Assembly (NCBI GenBank): GCA_946122785.1
Contig: CAMGYJ010000008.1
Span: 26,623,475 to 26,687,474 of the forward strand
Direction: 5' to 3'
Origin: Linum tenue
Taxonomy: Eukaryota > Streptophyta > Magnoliopsida > Malpighiales > Linaceae
Length of the DNA stretch: 64,000 nt
Position numbers and translations under genes: made by a program. The notes under the pieces were generated by a model that was not told the DNA's origin, made no database searches, and worked only from the letters and a program-made list of their open reading frames with translations. Each line of letters begins with the position of its first letter. Position 1 is the first letter of the stretch. Shown here piece after piece: positions 1 to 11,599 of the stretch.

Positions 1-344
1 GGAGAGGATAAGAAATAAATAGTAGGATCTTAGGATTTTTCTCTTTATATATTACATATCGAACGATAGACAACCCCAATGGTTGTCTCATGTTATGGGG
101 GTAAAATCGAGATCTCTATCCCGAGGGTGGGAGATAGTCAAGTAGCACTTATAATATGAGTATTAGGGGAGATAAGATAGGTCTAACAAAGTATCTTGAT
201 AATTTTGAGTCTACTATATACACACACACACATATATATACATATAAATAATATCAAGGTATACTATACTTTTGATTTTACTCAAGATACGATAGAAGAT
301 AGGTATGACAAAGTATGTGCATAAATTAGAAGTTAGAGAATTAG
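1..344. other. AT-rich non-coding DNA with a CA/TA microsatellite
   Basis: No coding potential is seen. A short (CA)n-(TA)n tract at about 221-242 is the only structured feature. It lies just left of a degenerate copy of a small element that elsewhere in the window sits beside (TA)n tracts, so it may be the eroded insertion site. Confidence 0.5.
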
Positions 345-530
345 GGATTGGAGTTCACCTATTAGAGGTTAGGGTATAGAATCATTTGCTCTAAAAAACT
401 CCGGTTAATTCTGGGTCTAAATAGTAAAACTCTATGGTCGTATGGTAGTGTGAACGCAAGAGTATAGCGTACTCCTGGCGCACGCTAGCTTGAATTATAT
501 GTCTGTGTGGTTTAGGCTGGCGTACGCTAA
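345..530. repeat. Degenerate copy of the TA-associated small element (family Z)
   Basis: The stretch reads like the right half of the element at 49944-50278. It shares the phrases around GGGTTAGGGTATAG, then CTCCG(G/A)TTAATTCT, then TCTAAATAG.AAAACTC, followed by a palindromic GC-rich end built on GTACGCTAGC. It is more diverged than the copies in the 48-51 kb cluster and is probably an older insertion of the same family. No target duplication was found. Confidence 0.55.
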
Positions 531-734
531 ATATTAGTGTTTTGGTTGACAAATTTTGATATAAGTTCTAAATGAGACGTGACAGCGACATAATTTATGA
601 TTAAAAAACCGAAGCATCAGAAGTGAGTGTACTATATATTGAAAATGTTCAATATAGACATACTACAAACTCTGTTATGAATCAACACAAAATATTTAAA
701 AGATCCAAAATGATTTAAACATATAAATAAGTTA

Positions 735-790
735 ATTCATATAAATTATATAATAACTCTCTCCGGCCAACGTGCCGGGTAAAAAGCTAG
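735..790 (+). mobile_element. Helitron 3' terminus
   Basis: A GC-rich hairpin (CCGGC at 763-767 pairing with GCCGG at 774-778) is followed eight bases later by CTAG (787-790) and then T. This is the hallmark 3' end of plant Helitrons (hairpin, CTRR, insertion before T). About 150 bp upstream of the end is recognisably homologous to the minus-strand end at 27005, so both belong to one family. The matching 5' TC terminus was not located and may lie outside the window. No Rep/helicase coding sequence is visible. Confidence 0.7.
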
Positions 791-1365
791 TACATTAAAA
801 AGAAATTCATAAATTAAAAAATAATGATTGTTAAAGGAAAGTTCCAAGTATTGATTCATAATCCAATTCCCAAACATGAGGCTTTATCACGTGTGTTTCA
901 CGACATCGTGACTGCAGTTTTAGTTACATACAAATTATTAGAGTTCTAACCTTTAGTAGATTTGTTGGATAAGATTTATCAATAAAAGTTTGGAAATATT
1001 ATTTTATCATTATAATTATTATTCATTCATGAATGTAAAACAACTTGACTTTGGAAATACTATCATTCACATGTAGGACACACTTAAAAATACTATTGAT
1101 TCCGAATTGTGAAATTTATTCTATAGGATAGGATACATACAAGTTAAATGTCATTCAAACGATTGGTTAATTAATGAATCGGCAATTTTGAAGATGCGAT
1201 GAAATCATGTCATTTTACTTGCACTAAAATGGTATTTCAAATACTATTTAAATTTTGCTTTCAATAAAATGTAAGAGAAGAAGTGAGAGTATGCTAATGG
1301 TGGATAGAGATGGTGTATTTGATAAGAGAGATAATCTTGGAACCCAATATAGATTAGGACTTTGC
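791..1365. other. AT-rich intergenic DNA, nothing recognised
   Basis: Six frames are densely stopped and no terminal repeats or RNA genes were recognised. Confidence 0.5.
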
Positions 1366-1423
1366 TACGGTGACATGCATGTCACGGTGACATGCATGTC
1401 ACGGTGACATGCATGTCACCGTA
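1366..1423. repeat. Triple tandem palindrome carrying RY (CATGCATG) motifs
   Basis: The 17-bp unit GGTGACATGCATGTCAC is repeated three times head to tail, framed by TAC at the left and CGTA at the right. The whole 58 bp is therefore nearly its own reverse complement. Each unit contains CATGCATG (1374-1381, 1391-1398, 1408-1415), the RY/Sph core known to be bound by plant B3-domain factors of the ABI3/FUS3/LEC2 group. Whether it is regulatory or a transposon relic cannot be told from sequence alone. Confidence 0.85.
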
Positions 1424-2504
1424 GGCACACCCTATAGATTAATAGAGAGATACCAATAAAGAAGAATTGGCCAAAATTAAGAAGACAAATAAACTCTATG
1501 CGATAAAAGGATGAACTAAGATGGATAGAGAGTGACATGTTATTCATTTACTGATGGAGGTTCAAATCACAAGATGGATAGAGACTAGGTGAATTGAGAG
1601 TGTTTTGAAGAAAATTGATAGAAATGAAGGGAGATGTATTACACATTAGAGTTTGGGGGCAAGAAGGATGGTTAATAATAGGATAAATTATCGGAAAACA
1701 TTCTTGCCATAAAGAATAATAATAACTAACTAATACTTCATCAATCCATCCCATTTGAAAGATTCTTTCCCTTAAGAATTAACATGATTTTGTATGAATT
1801 CTTCCTATACTTGGCTCAACCACACGTTCACTTCCAGTTCACTCCAATTGCAACAATCTGAACGGAAAATTTCCAATTGACGTTGCAAACAACCAAAAGG
1901 AAGTTGCATCGTCATTCTCGATCGGAGACCATGCTGCTTCTTTGGCAGCGAAATATCCTCCAAAGCTTCCAATTATATACAATTTGATGAGAAAGCGGAT
2001 CTTCGAATATGAGTTTGATTAATATAAAGATAGGATTAGAGGAGATTTAGGCATAAAAAGGCAAAAAAAAAAAGAATAGAAAAAAAAACTGATGAGGAAG
2101 AATTGTAGCTCAATTGAGACTACATAATTCAAGGGGATTGATAGAAATCCAGAGAGATATAGAATAAAATTAGGGTTTAGAGAGGACAAAATTAAGAGGA
2201 TTAGAGAGGAAGAATAATAATAGACTTGAGATAATTGATTCAGTAAATTTTCTATTTATTCTTTAATAATGTAACCGAATGAAGTACAAATATATAGAAA
2301 AATACAAAAGAAACTTTTTGGACTCAGACTTGGCAGCCAAAAATGAAAATAACATCCATATAATTTATCCCATGGCTACCTCTCTAAATAAATTCATTTT
2401 CCAAGAATAACTAATTAGTCATTTACCATAGTCAGATAATAAAGACAATGATAATGTGGAGAAGACGGAAGAGAATATTTGATGATAAAGATAGAGGTTT
2501 CGAT
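1424..2504. other. Intergenic DNA, nothing recognised
   Basis: The region is AT-rich with short purine runs. No gene, RNA or complete repeat could be supported. Confidence 0.5.
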
Positions 2505-3010
2505 GAAAATTTCCCACGGTACACATGTTTTTAAAAAAATTCTCAAAATACACATGTTATGAAAAAAATTCCCAAACTACGCATGTTTGGGCCTTCACCG
2601 CGTCTGACCAAGGCGGTGATTGAATCACCGTGTTAAAGAAGAGCGGTGATTGCATCGCCGCGTTAGAGGAAAACGGTGATTGCATCACCGCTGTAGAGGA
2701 AGGCGGTGATTGCATCACCGCGTTAGAGGAAAACGGTGAAGGCCTGACCTGCGTCAAATCTTTAAAAAATTCACCACGATCGGATAACCGAGCACAAAGT
2801 TACGTTTTTTTAAAGATTCGACGCAGGTCAGGCCTTCACCGCGGCCATTGAATGCGGTGAAGCTATCACCGTTTTTGTCTTCAGCGGTAATGCAATCACC
2901 GTTTTTCTCTAACGCGGTGAAGGCCCAAACATGCGTAGATTGGAAATTTTTTTCATAACATGTGTATTTTGAGAATTTTTTTTAAAAACATGTGTACAGT
3001 GGAATTTTTT
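2505..3010. mobile_element. Fold-back (long inverted repeat) element with internal GCGGTGAT repeats
   Basis: The first and last roughly 100 bp are inverted copies of each other, both carrying the words TACACATGTTTTTAAAAA and ACGCATGTTTGGGCCTTC. The interior holds four direct, individually palindromic units of the type GCGGTGATTGCATCACCG, then a second inverted pair around GGTCAGGCCTTCACCGCGG. It shares GAGCACAAAGTTACG with the larger fold-back element at 25455-26662, so the two probably belong to one MULE-like family. No clear target duplication was found. It begins about 150 bp beyond the stop codon of the minus-strand mannosidase gene. Confidence 0.75.
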
Positions 3011-3122
3011 CTCTCATACAAGCAATTAATGATTACAGTTACAGATTGAACTATACAACTACACAAGTTCCAATCAAACTGATACTTCTTATTCAGGATT
3101 CAGGAACAAGTCATGGTACATT

Positions 3123-3128
3123 TTTATT
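3123..3128 (-). terminator. Possible polyadenylation signal of the mannosidase gene
   Basis: On the minus strand AATAAA lies about 32 bases beyond the stop codon at 3160-3162. It is a canonical near-upstream element, but plant poly(A) signals are degenerate, so this is only a candidate. Confidence 0.35.
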
Positions 3129-3159
3129 TCAAAACCCACCTAAACTTTCCCCACCTAGC

Positions 3160-6100
3160 TCAGTGATGAACTGCATGGCCACCAGGGAAATTCCAGCCAT
3201 GAAGAATAACCCTTGGAGTAACCCCCGGGGGAACCTCGAACGACAGTTTGATCCTCATTTGCTCTCCCGGAACCAGCGAGAAGTAGTTATCGGAATAATG
3301 AACAGGCAGGATTCGGGTGTCTTCACCCTCTTGGTACTTATCCTTTGCAGCATGAACAGAAAACTGAAGGAAAAACGCAACTCCAACATCACCGCCATTC
3401 ACTTCACAGACCCTCATGGAGTTCCCATCAGTTTCGCTGGAAAAGATCCTGGACATACTTCTAAAGAAGCCACCTTTACGAGTCCAATCATCATCATTTT
3501 CTTGTGGATTGGTTATTGCAGGCTGCAGCTCTGAGGTCGAATCGTAGTCATCATCACCAGCAGCCATGTGTTGGATCTTGGTGACGAAGTTGTTCTGGTC
3601 GGTCGAATGTCTGGAGGGGTCTGGTTTCTTGGACCTGTTCTGGACAAGGACTTCCATTTCATAAGTTGTTCCGGTGATGAAAGTCTGCGTCGTGAGCTCG
3701 AGAGGGATCTTCTTCTTCCTGAATGGTTCCAGCGATTTGTAATCGCCACCAGGCAGATGCAGCCAGTAGAAGTTCCTGGATAAGATGCTGTAATCCGACT
3801 TGTTGTAGAGTTTCAGTAGGAGGAAGTATGCTGGTTTCGGATTCTTGGACTTGGGGTACGTCATTTCAGCAATGCGTGTAGTCTTTTTCGAAGGAATTGA
3901 GAGGTCCTCGTAGACTTTGTAATATGGGGATGTTCCTTCCAGATCCCATACGGATGCTTCTATAGCCACATCTGACAGATCATTTGGTAGGGTATTGACA
4001 ACCTGTTTACGAGGAAGGAGAATGTCAAGCTTATAAATTTCAGCAGAAGAATCAAATGGTAATTTTTTTATCTATTTCTTGCCTCTATGAAATAGGTAGC
4101 CAGATTTAGCTGGATGTGTAGTGGTTCTGCAGCAGAACGACAGCCATAAAAACCTGCTGTTTGGTCGAGAAGATGATCATAAAACTGGCCCCGAAGCCCT
4201 GTCCATGGGTTCTGGTTCTTCCAAATAAGGACACCAGTGTACTTGCTCCACATATGAGAACTATAGCCCTCCAGCAGAGCTCTGTATTGGATATAGTTTA
4301 CAAGTTGAGCCTGAGATGCTCACAGCATAAAAGAGAAGTCGGTATCAGCTACCACAGTATTATAACAGCAAATAAACTAAAAATGGTAGTAAGGTAATTG
4401 CAAAGATACCTTCAGGCAGAAATCATCAAGGTCTGTTGGGAGGCCGTATAACAGTATTTGATCATGAACCTTGCTGGGTTTGGAATACGGAATGTATTTG
4501 TGGTATGTCCATATCAGGTTAGGAACCTCTTCCACATAACCATCAGCAACCTTGTTAAACAATGGGATTTGCCATCCTTCTATGGGCATTGTCGCTCTGA
4601 TAGTGGCAGCAACTGGCATTCCAACAGAACCAACCTCGGGGTTGAAGCCATACTTGTAGAAGTCGTCCTTAAAGAAGCTCTCAGGGTACTGAATCTCGTA
4701 AGGCCCATCGGTGAAGTTCCCTTGGCCATCAGCGAAGCCATCCCATAGAGATCCTTGGATGTAGATTCGTGTACCATCGAGATAGTCACTGAGAGCTGTT
4801 GACACTGGGAGCTTTTTACCTCCTCCTTCTATGACGGTTTGGAAATGAGGCATTAGTTGCAGGTCTTGTTTTAAAGCATTGTTGATGTCAGGTGGTGGCA
4901 CTTGTTCATTTCCACCTACCCAAAGAGCGAGACTTGGATGGTTCCGTAGGAGCTTCACAGTGTCACGGGCACATAACAAGAAGAGGTCATGATCCAATGG
5001 ACCATTTGGATTTGAAACAGGGACTCCTCTTCCGTCAACATCTCCAGTGATCCAAAACTCTTGCCACACCTGAAAACAGATTAGAGACATAAGTTGTGTT
5101 CTCAAGGCAATGCTTTGAACTTCTGCAGCAAGCTTAACACTGTTCAATTCTGGGGATGGGAAGTTCAAGGCAGAAATTTCGATTGAATAAATTGCATAGG
5201 AGGTCACTAACAAATGGGTTAATGAACTAAGAGCTTTGACAAACTTGTCACTTTAGTTTAAAAAAACAAACATACGAGTCATTTATTAAATGTCTATTGG
5301 GTGTTTTCCATCCAAATGTTCCAGATTATTGTACTAACTCAATGAAATTAATGAAAAGAGAAATCTCCCAGTGTCATGTCCCAAGCACAAGAGGGGAAAT
5401 AAAGAGAACTTACTAGAATGCCATAAATGTCACAGTAATGATAGAAATCTGGTCTCTCGGCTAACCCACCACCCCAACAGCGGATCATGTTGAAGTTCAT
5501 GTCCGCATGGAACTTTATATCTGTCTCATACCGTTTTCTGGAAAGCCGTAGCAACCCATCAGACACTATCCAGTTACCCCCTCGGATGAAAATTGGTTGG
5601 CCATTGACCTTGAATAACCTGCTTGAGAACAAGAGCTTAAGAGACCATGCAGGTTATATTTGTATGCAGCAAGACAATGCCTAAGGCGAACCAATCACAA
5701 CTACCTTCCACCAGTCTTTGTGTCAATGGAGCTCTCGATTTTACGGAATCCAAATAGTTGGTTCCGAGTGTCAGATTCTCCATGTCCCTCGATATTGGCA
5801 GTAATGGTGACATTATACAAAGCCTGCTTCCCCATGCCATTTGGCCACCATAAGTTTGGCTTGTAGAAGAATAACTGTTCATTCAACTCACGCTCCATTA
5901 GTCAACTGAATTGTTCAAGTATTCACATGAACATTCACGAAAAAGAATATTATTACCTGAGGAAATGTGTAATGAACACGTTTACCAGCCGCTATGGCCA
6001 AGTACTGTGTATGCAGATGCTCCACTAAGCAAACATCTCCCTCTAGTTCCGTTGTCACTTGAATGTTGATGGTACACCCAGCCACTGAAGAACTTTGATT

Positions 6101-7564
6101 CTCCAACTCCACTGCAGCTTCCAGATATACCCTTGTATAGTCATCGTTGAAAGTCGAGACCAAGTGTGGATCGATTATTTTCACTGGCTGTAGGGATAAA
6201 ATTGAGATGCAGTATTAGGAAAAACAACACATAAGCATGCCTTCAGCAGAAATTCAGCACCAAGAAACCAAAGCTCACCCCAGTTACTGATATGGACACC
6301 TCATCCCAAATGCCAGTATTCCTGTCCCTGAAATCACATGAAGAAATTCTTCATCTAACCATGCAAACAATAAGCAATAGGATTAGATATCTGAATGTTC
6401 AATAAAAGAAAAACAACATTAGTCACCTTATGGGACAAATCCAATCCCATCCCTCGACATACTGTGTCGTGACATCTTTCCCAATCTGCAAGATACAGCA
6501 GAATCCTCGTTAGTAATACTTAACATCGAAATCTTCATATGATTTCACTGCCCCAAAACTGAAGCCATTTGCTGAATCACACACCTCATGATCACCACCC
6601 TGGCCGCCTTCTGGAGGGATTTTGCCAGGATGATCTGGTGGATGAACTAGAACAGTTAGCAAGTTGCTTCCCTCACTATTTAGAATGCTAGTAACATCCA
6701 GAGAATGTCTTCTAAACATCCCCTTAGGCAATAACTTTTTATGTCCGTTTAGATACACTTCGGCCGAGTAATTCACTCCACGGAAGTTCAGATCCAAGAA
6801 TTGGTCTGCTGACTACAACATTTCCAAACGAAAACAGTCAATATACAGGTTCAAGCAAACAATTTGACACAATGAAAAAGCAGAACATAAAAAGAATCAG
6901 CAGTTCACAATCATACCAGCTTACAGTCGAAAGTTGTGAAGAACCAGAATGTGTAGTAATCCCTCCCGGAATCAGCAATATCGATGATCGCTTCATTCTG
7001 CAGTCCGTAAAATGGATCAGGAACTACTTTGTTCTTTACCAGGGTTGCCAAAACACTACCAAAGAGAAAAAGAAAGTTTCCGCAAATTAGCCAAAGTTAT
7101 TGATTACTCATACACAGACGAAAAAACAATAACTAGCATTTGATAGCTAGAAGTTCAACAATGTTCCTAATCATAAAACTAAAGCAGTAAGCTGTATGTA
7201 CATCTTAAGTCCAAAGTTGGTACAAAGAGCATAGCGTTCCATCATCTATGCACAAAATCGCATTGAGACCACTTTAACCAAGACTACAATACTCACCAAC
7301 CCAACAAGCATACAGCTTTAAAGGATCAGACTTTACTCAGGAATGCAGCTGCAGAACAAAGAAAATGCCAGAAAACGAACAGATTTTTCTGTTTTCTGGA
7401 AAGAAAAAATACCTTCCGGGGACTACAGCTTCCATCCATGGCGACTTGGGTCCGACGGAAGGAGGGTTAGTGGTAGTGAGCTGAATCCCGGTGAGCTTGA
7501 CCTCCGTCGATCTAGCCGCTATCCACCCAGAATCCAGAACCCTCTTCCCACACGCCACCGCCAT
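3160..7564 (-). CDS. EBM: Mannosylglycoprotein endo-beta-mannosidase (GH2), 11 exons
   Basis: The plant enzyme cleaves the Man-beta-1,4-GlcNAc bond of trimmed N-glycans during glycoprotein turnover. Exons (plus coordinates, first to last): 7413-7564, 6917-7055, 6585-6812, 6427-6485, 6279-6327, 5957-6187, 5705-5874, 5414-5618, 4410-5069, 4083-4310, 3160-4002. They sum to 2964 nt and read in frame as 987 residues, close to the known plant proteins. The order is the GH2 N-terminal sugar-binding domain (residues about 1-240), an Ig-like domain, then the TIM barrel. The barrel carries GGNEQ (Glu about 466, acid/base) and NPEVGSVG (Glu about 556, nucleophile). A C-terminal Ig-like region contains an acidic, low-complexity insertion. 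All introns are GT-AG except the last, which uses a GC donor. No signal peptide is evident. The start was chosen because [19 protein letters not shown] aligns with family N-termini. It looks intact. Confidence 0.96.
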
Positions 7565-8829
7565 TGCTGGCTTGACTTTCTTCAGTGTTCAGAGAGATAG
7601 CAGAAGAGGGGAAAATTGTTTCTATGGAGGGAAGTGGAGTAACTTGACCAAAGTGACGAGAGTGACCAAAGTGGTGGTCAGACTTTGATTAATGATAGTA
7701 CATGTTAGCCGTATTATGGACTGATCCTTAATGGATAATGACTAATGGTGCATTTTGTTCTGTGGCAAAGCAATGTATTCGAAGCGTTACTTTTTTTCTT
7801 TTCTTCTTCCCTGTCGTTTCTGAAACACGTTGTTGGCTTGTTTGCTCTTGAGTCTTGTGGGATTTTAAAAACATACTGGATTTCTTTTGTTTCTTCTTTT
7901 TGTTGAAAAAGAGAGTTATGTTTTCTTCTCTTCGTTTAGCTGATTTGTTCTCTTCTTTATGTACTCATCCTGTTTATTTCTTCTCTTTTTCCTGATTTGT
8001 TTTCTAATATCAACATTGTTACACAAATCTAACATGAATGATTGATCCAAGGCATCTCCAACCATATCAATGGTCAGTGATCATTAGAGATGTTATGTTA
8101 GTGGTGAAAACGTTGGGGTCTCTAATTCCAACATATTATCTTTCTCCTTACAACTTCATAACAAAGTGATTTGATTTCGATCTTTTTAGTTTGTTGTAAG
8201 TTGGTACACTTTATGATAGAACTCTATAAAATTGTAGACTTGGTGTTGTTCAACACAATATTAAGTCTAGTTGAAGGGGTTTCGCCCTCCAATGCTATGG
8301 TATTTTGGTAGTTGAAAAGAATAACATTGATTCTTAAGGAATTAGAGAGGAGATAGAAAACATGAAGAGATATGATAGAACGGTTTTTTGTGTGTGTTTT
8401 CTACGACTTTTTCTTGCTTGTCTCTTCAAGATAGGTCCAACTCCTTTTTATTATCTAACATTTGTCCTCTCCTCACTAATAGCAACATTTCTAGTCTAGA
8501 GATCCCTTTGACAAGGTAGTCGCCATTCTGATTCTTATGTGACAAAGGATTCAAGTCCGTTGAGATTAACTTCTTACCTCTAAGTATGTTAGAGTTTGTC
8601 AATTAGTTCATGAATCGATACAATGGCATGGTGAGCCTTTGAAAGCCTCGGGTGTTTTGAAGAAGTATTGAGGGCCCTGAAGTGAGCCTGTCAATATACT
8701 CCATGAATAAAAAACTAAAGAATACTAGATATCGATTTTTTCAATGGGGTATGGTAAAGACGATAGTAGTCCACGAGAAGGATTTCCATCTCAAGTTTTA
8801 GTATTAGGTTTTTCTTAATTCTTTAGTCC
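7565..8829. other. Upstream region of the mannosidase gene and repeat-derived DNA
   Basis: The first few hundred bases should hold the promoter and 5' UTR of the minus-strand mannosidase gene. No confident TATA box was chosen. From about 8040 the sequence is repetitive in character and may be LTR-side DNA of the copia remnant that follows, but no terminal repeats could be paired. Confidence 0.4.
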
Positions 8830-9340
8830 TACACGTGTTTCTAGTCGCTCAATATCAATTTTGATAAAAGATAACAGTATCTACTTGATGCAACTTCCTC
8901 AGTCAACAAATAGTTGAGTTATAATACCCTTATGCTACCAAATAACATATGTAGTATACATGCACTTCAATGTGTTTAGTATGCTCATGTGAGACAGGGT
9001 TAATGGCGATCTGTATTGGACTCTTATTGTCTCCATATATTCTCAGAGGTGTTCGACACTCTACTTCTAGTTCAGAGAGTACACGCTGCAGTCAAATAAT
9101 CCAGAACTTGCTTTGGAAATCGACATGTACCAAGCCTTTGATGATGATTTAGAAACATTTTCCTACTTAAGAAACCTCCAAAAAATAAATTACCATCAAA
9201 GTCCAAAGCAAATACACAACCCTGACATAGATCTTTTAGTATCAAGACACCCTGCAACGTCAACTTCGGTAAAGGCCTCCAATGTCGGCTCACCTCGCTT
9301 TAAAAATATAATCCAACATCCTGATTAGAGTTAAGATAGC
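8830..9340 (-). pseudogene. Ty1/copia RNase H remnant
   Basis: Read on the minus strand from about 9320, frames with stops and shifts give pieces of the copia RNase H core. The first piece reads V-AGC-DTKRSMSG, in the place of the usual DWAGCPDTRRSTSG. It is followed by a WRFL/SKSSSKA-like segment and then by NPV-HEHTKHIEVH, the conserved end of the domain. Several stops and at least two frameshifts show that it is dead. The rest of the copia polyprotein is absent here. Confidence 0.75.
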
Positions 9341-9417
9341 ACAATAGGCAATACACTGCATCAAGATGTAGCGCTTGTGTTGCTCCCCTAAATTGGCTCA
9401 TGACTTGAACTGTGTAT

Positions 9418-9515
9418 GTAGGGATGGCAAAACTAACCCGCCCCACCGAGTTTGACCCGGCCTACCCTATTTTGGGGAGGGTTTTACCTGACCCGTTGCT
9501 TAATGGAGTGGGGCT
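9418..9515. mobile_element. hAT-type terminal fragment
   Basis: The segment opens with TAGGGATGGCAAAACTAACC followed by proline-codon-like CCCGCCC and GACCCGG words. This is a familiar terminus of plant hAT nonautonomous elements. The opposite terminus and an 8-bp duplication were not found, so it is probably a truncated end. Confidence 0.4.
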
Positions 9516-10078
9516 GGTGATGTAGAAAACACAAGAGACATTCCTAGATGTGCCTAGGTTCGTATTCCATGAGATCTTTTGATAGAAACTACTCAAACCT
9601 AACAACTTAGACTCGAATAACAATGCAATTAATGAAAGTAAATAATGTGGGTTGAGGTGCGCTTGACTTCTAGATCTTAAATACTAAAAAAAGAGAAAAA
9701 AAAGAGCAAGTAAAACAATTCAGTAGGAATGTGTTTCCTTGGATGATCATGCATACTAGCTCATTAATAAGATGGTACAATGCCTCATCTACTATGATGT
9801 CCTATCCCTTCCACTAAGGTCATTCCCTACCCGTGCATGCGCCTCTTGCAATAGAGATTTGACTAGCTAATGTGTGTTTTTGATTCATGCCACCAACTAA
9901 TCAAGGAAGAGTAAGAAAGTAAGGATATCAAATCGTTAATTTTGGGCTTCTACGAACCATAATGATGGTCTACAACATCGACGATCAACTAATCAGGCAT
10001 ACATACATGAAATGGTTGTCAATCAATCCATACATGCTTGGGATATCATAAGAAGGTATATCTTGAAAATCTCAATGA
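9516..10078. other. Decayed repeat DNA
   Basis: No ORF of note is present. The style resembles the flank of the old gypsy LTR to the right (11.2-12.2 kb), and the MULE at 10088 may have split what was one continuous repeat. Confidence 0.3.
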
Positions 10079-10087
10079 TATTAAATA

Positions 10088-11214
10088 GGGCTAATACCAC
10101 TGGGAAACCCGAACTATTAACTTTGTGTCATTTGTGTCCTAAAGTATTCGATATGACATTTGTGTCCCAACCTATTATAGTTTTGTGTCATTTATGTCCT
10201 GACGATTTTGTTGACCGTTATATATAACGGTTGACCAGACGGTGGTCAACTTGATGTTGACTTTTGCTGACTTGGCAAACACGTGGCAGCCACGTAGATG
10301 CCATATCATTGACACCTCATATTTTTAATTAAAATTTAAATAAAAATAAATGGAGAAATTAAAAAATGAAAAATGTAAAAAAACTTATCACTATCATCTC
10401 TACCGATTAGCCTTTCTCTCTTCTGAAATTGTCATCTCCGCGCAAATCACCCAAATCGAAATCGAAATCGCAATTGCCCACCACCGCCTTTCACCACACA
10501 GTTTCCGGCCGCCGATTCTCTCCAGCCAGAATGCTCGACCTCCACTCCCAATCAAAGTCCCACCCCATTGAGAAAAACCCTTCACCGTTCTCACATCGAT
10601 TTCAACAACGTACGAGGCCTACCTCCAATCGAAGTCTTACCTTGAGAAAAGAGAGAGGTCTGATTCGGCGATGACTTTGGTGAGGCCGCAATGCCTGTAT
10701 TTGTCATCCCAGAGATGCCTAGCTCCGCCGCAATCCGACTGGTCGATGGCGAGAGGGAGGGAGGGTGCGAGAGGCCCTTGAGGATTTGGGCGACGGATCT
10801 GTTTTGGAGAGGGGAAGCGGCGGCCATTGCTTGGGCCTGGAAAGCCAACCGAGAGGGGGAAGCGGCGACCATTCCTCAGCCGCGAATTCGCTTCCTCGCA
10901 GTTCCGCCTCGACGAGCTCGTCCATATCAAGGAGCAGCACGTCGCCGGTATCGAGCTTCTTGTCGCTGGAGGAAGAGGTGGGTTAATCCAGCTTGGGATT
11001 GAAGAAGAGAATGATTAATCGAGGAAGAGGTGGGTTAATCCAGCTTCCACGTCAGATGCCACATAAGCGCTGACTAGACTTTCTGTTAAAATCTAACGGT
11101 CAACGCTAGTCAACTCTAACGGAAAAATAGTGTAGGATACAAATGTCATATCGAATACTTTAGGACACAAATGACACAAAGTTAATAGTTCGGGTTTCCC
11201 AGTGGTATTAGCCC
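10088..11214. mobile_element. Nonautonomous Mutator-like element (MULE)
   Basis: The element is bounded by inverted repeats beginning GGGCTAATACCACTGGGAAA and extending some 70 bp or more, with an identical 9-bp duplication TATTAAATA at 10079-10087 and 11215-11223. TIR-type ends with a 9-bp TSD define the Mutator superfamily. The interior changes from AT-rich subterminal DNA to a GC-rich stretch at about 10430-11040 that has open frames on both strands. This could be captured host DNA, but I could not identify its source. No MURA transposase is present. Confidence 0.88.
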
Positions 11215-11223
11215 TATTAAATA

Positions 11224-11599
11224 TTATGGTCATTATTAGCGTACAATAGATTCATAAGAATTAAAAGAAAGCATTAGATAATATGAGTATCGGTGAAAAA
11301 ACAAGCATAAATTCAAATAACATCTAATGGAATTGACATCTTATTGAATCATTGAAAGATACATGAGCATCATCAAATTCACATCCCTAAACAATCTCAA
11401 ATTAGAATGCTAATAGGGAGAGGGAAGATACCACTATTGATGGTATCCACATCATTGGTATAGAGCTTCAATGGCTACTTGGAGAGCTAACCCGTGCCGC
11501 ATGGGCAGAGCATGTAAAGGGGTGTACATAATGTTTAGTCCCGTGCCTCTATTTATACTAGTTACAGGAGGGGAAAACTGTCTAATTTCTAAGGAAATT
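11224..11599. other. Decayed repeat DNA flanking the old gypsy LTR
   Basis: No coding potential is seen. It may include the outer part of the left LTR of the old gypsy element, whose exact outer boundary could not be found. Confidence 0.35.

Noticed and set aside
10350..11018. Cluster of overlapping ORFs in the first MULE
   Set aside because: Several frames on both strands are equally open because of GC-rich composition; none has a recognisable motif, so no gene is called.
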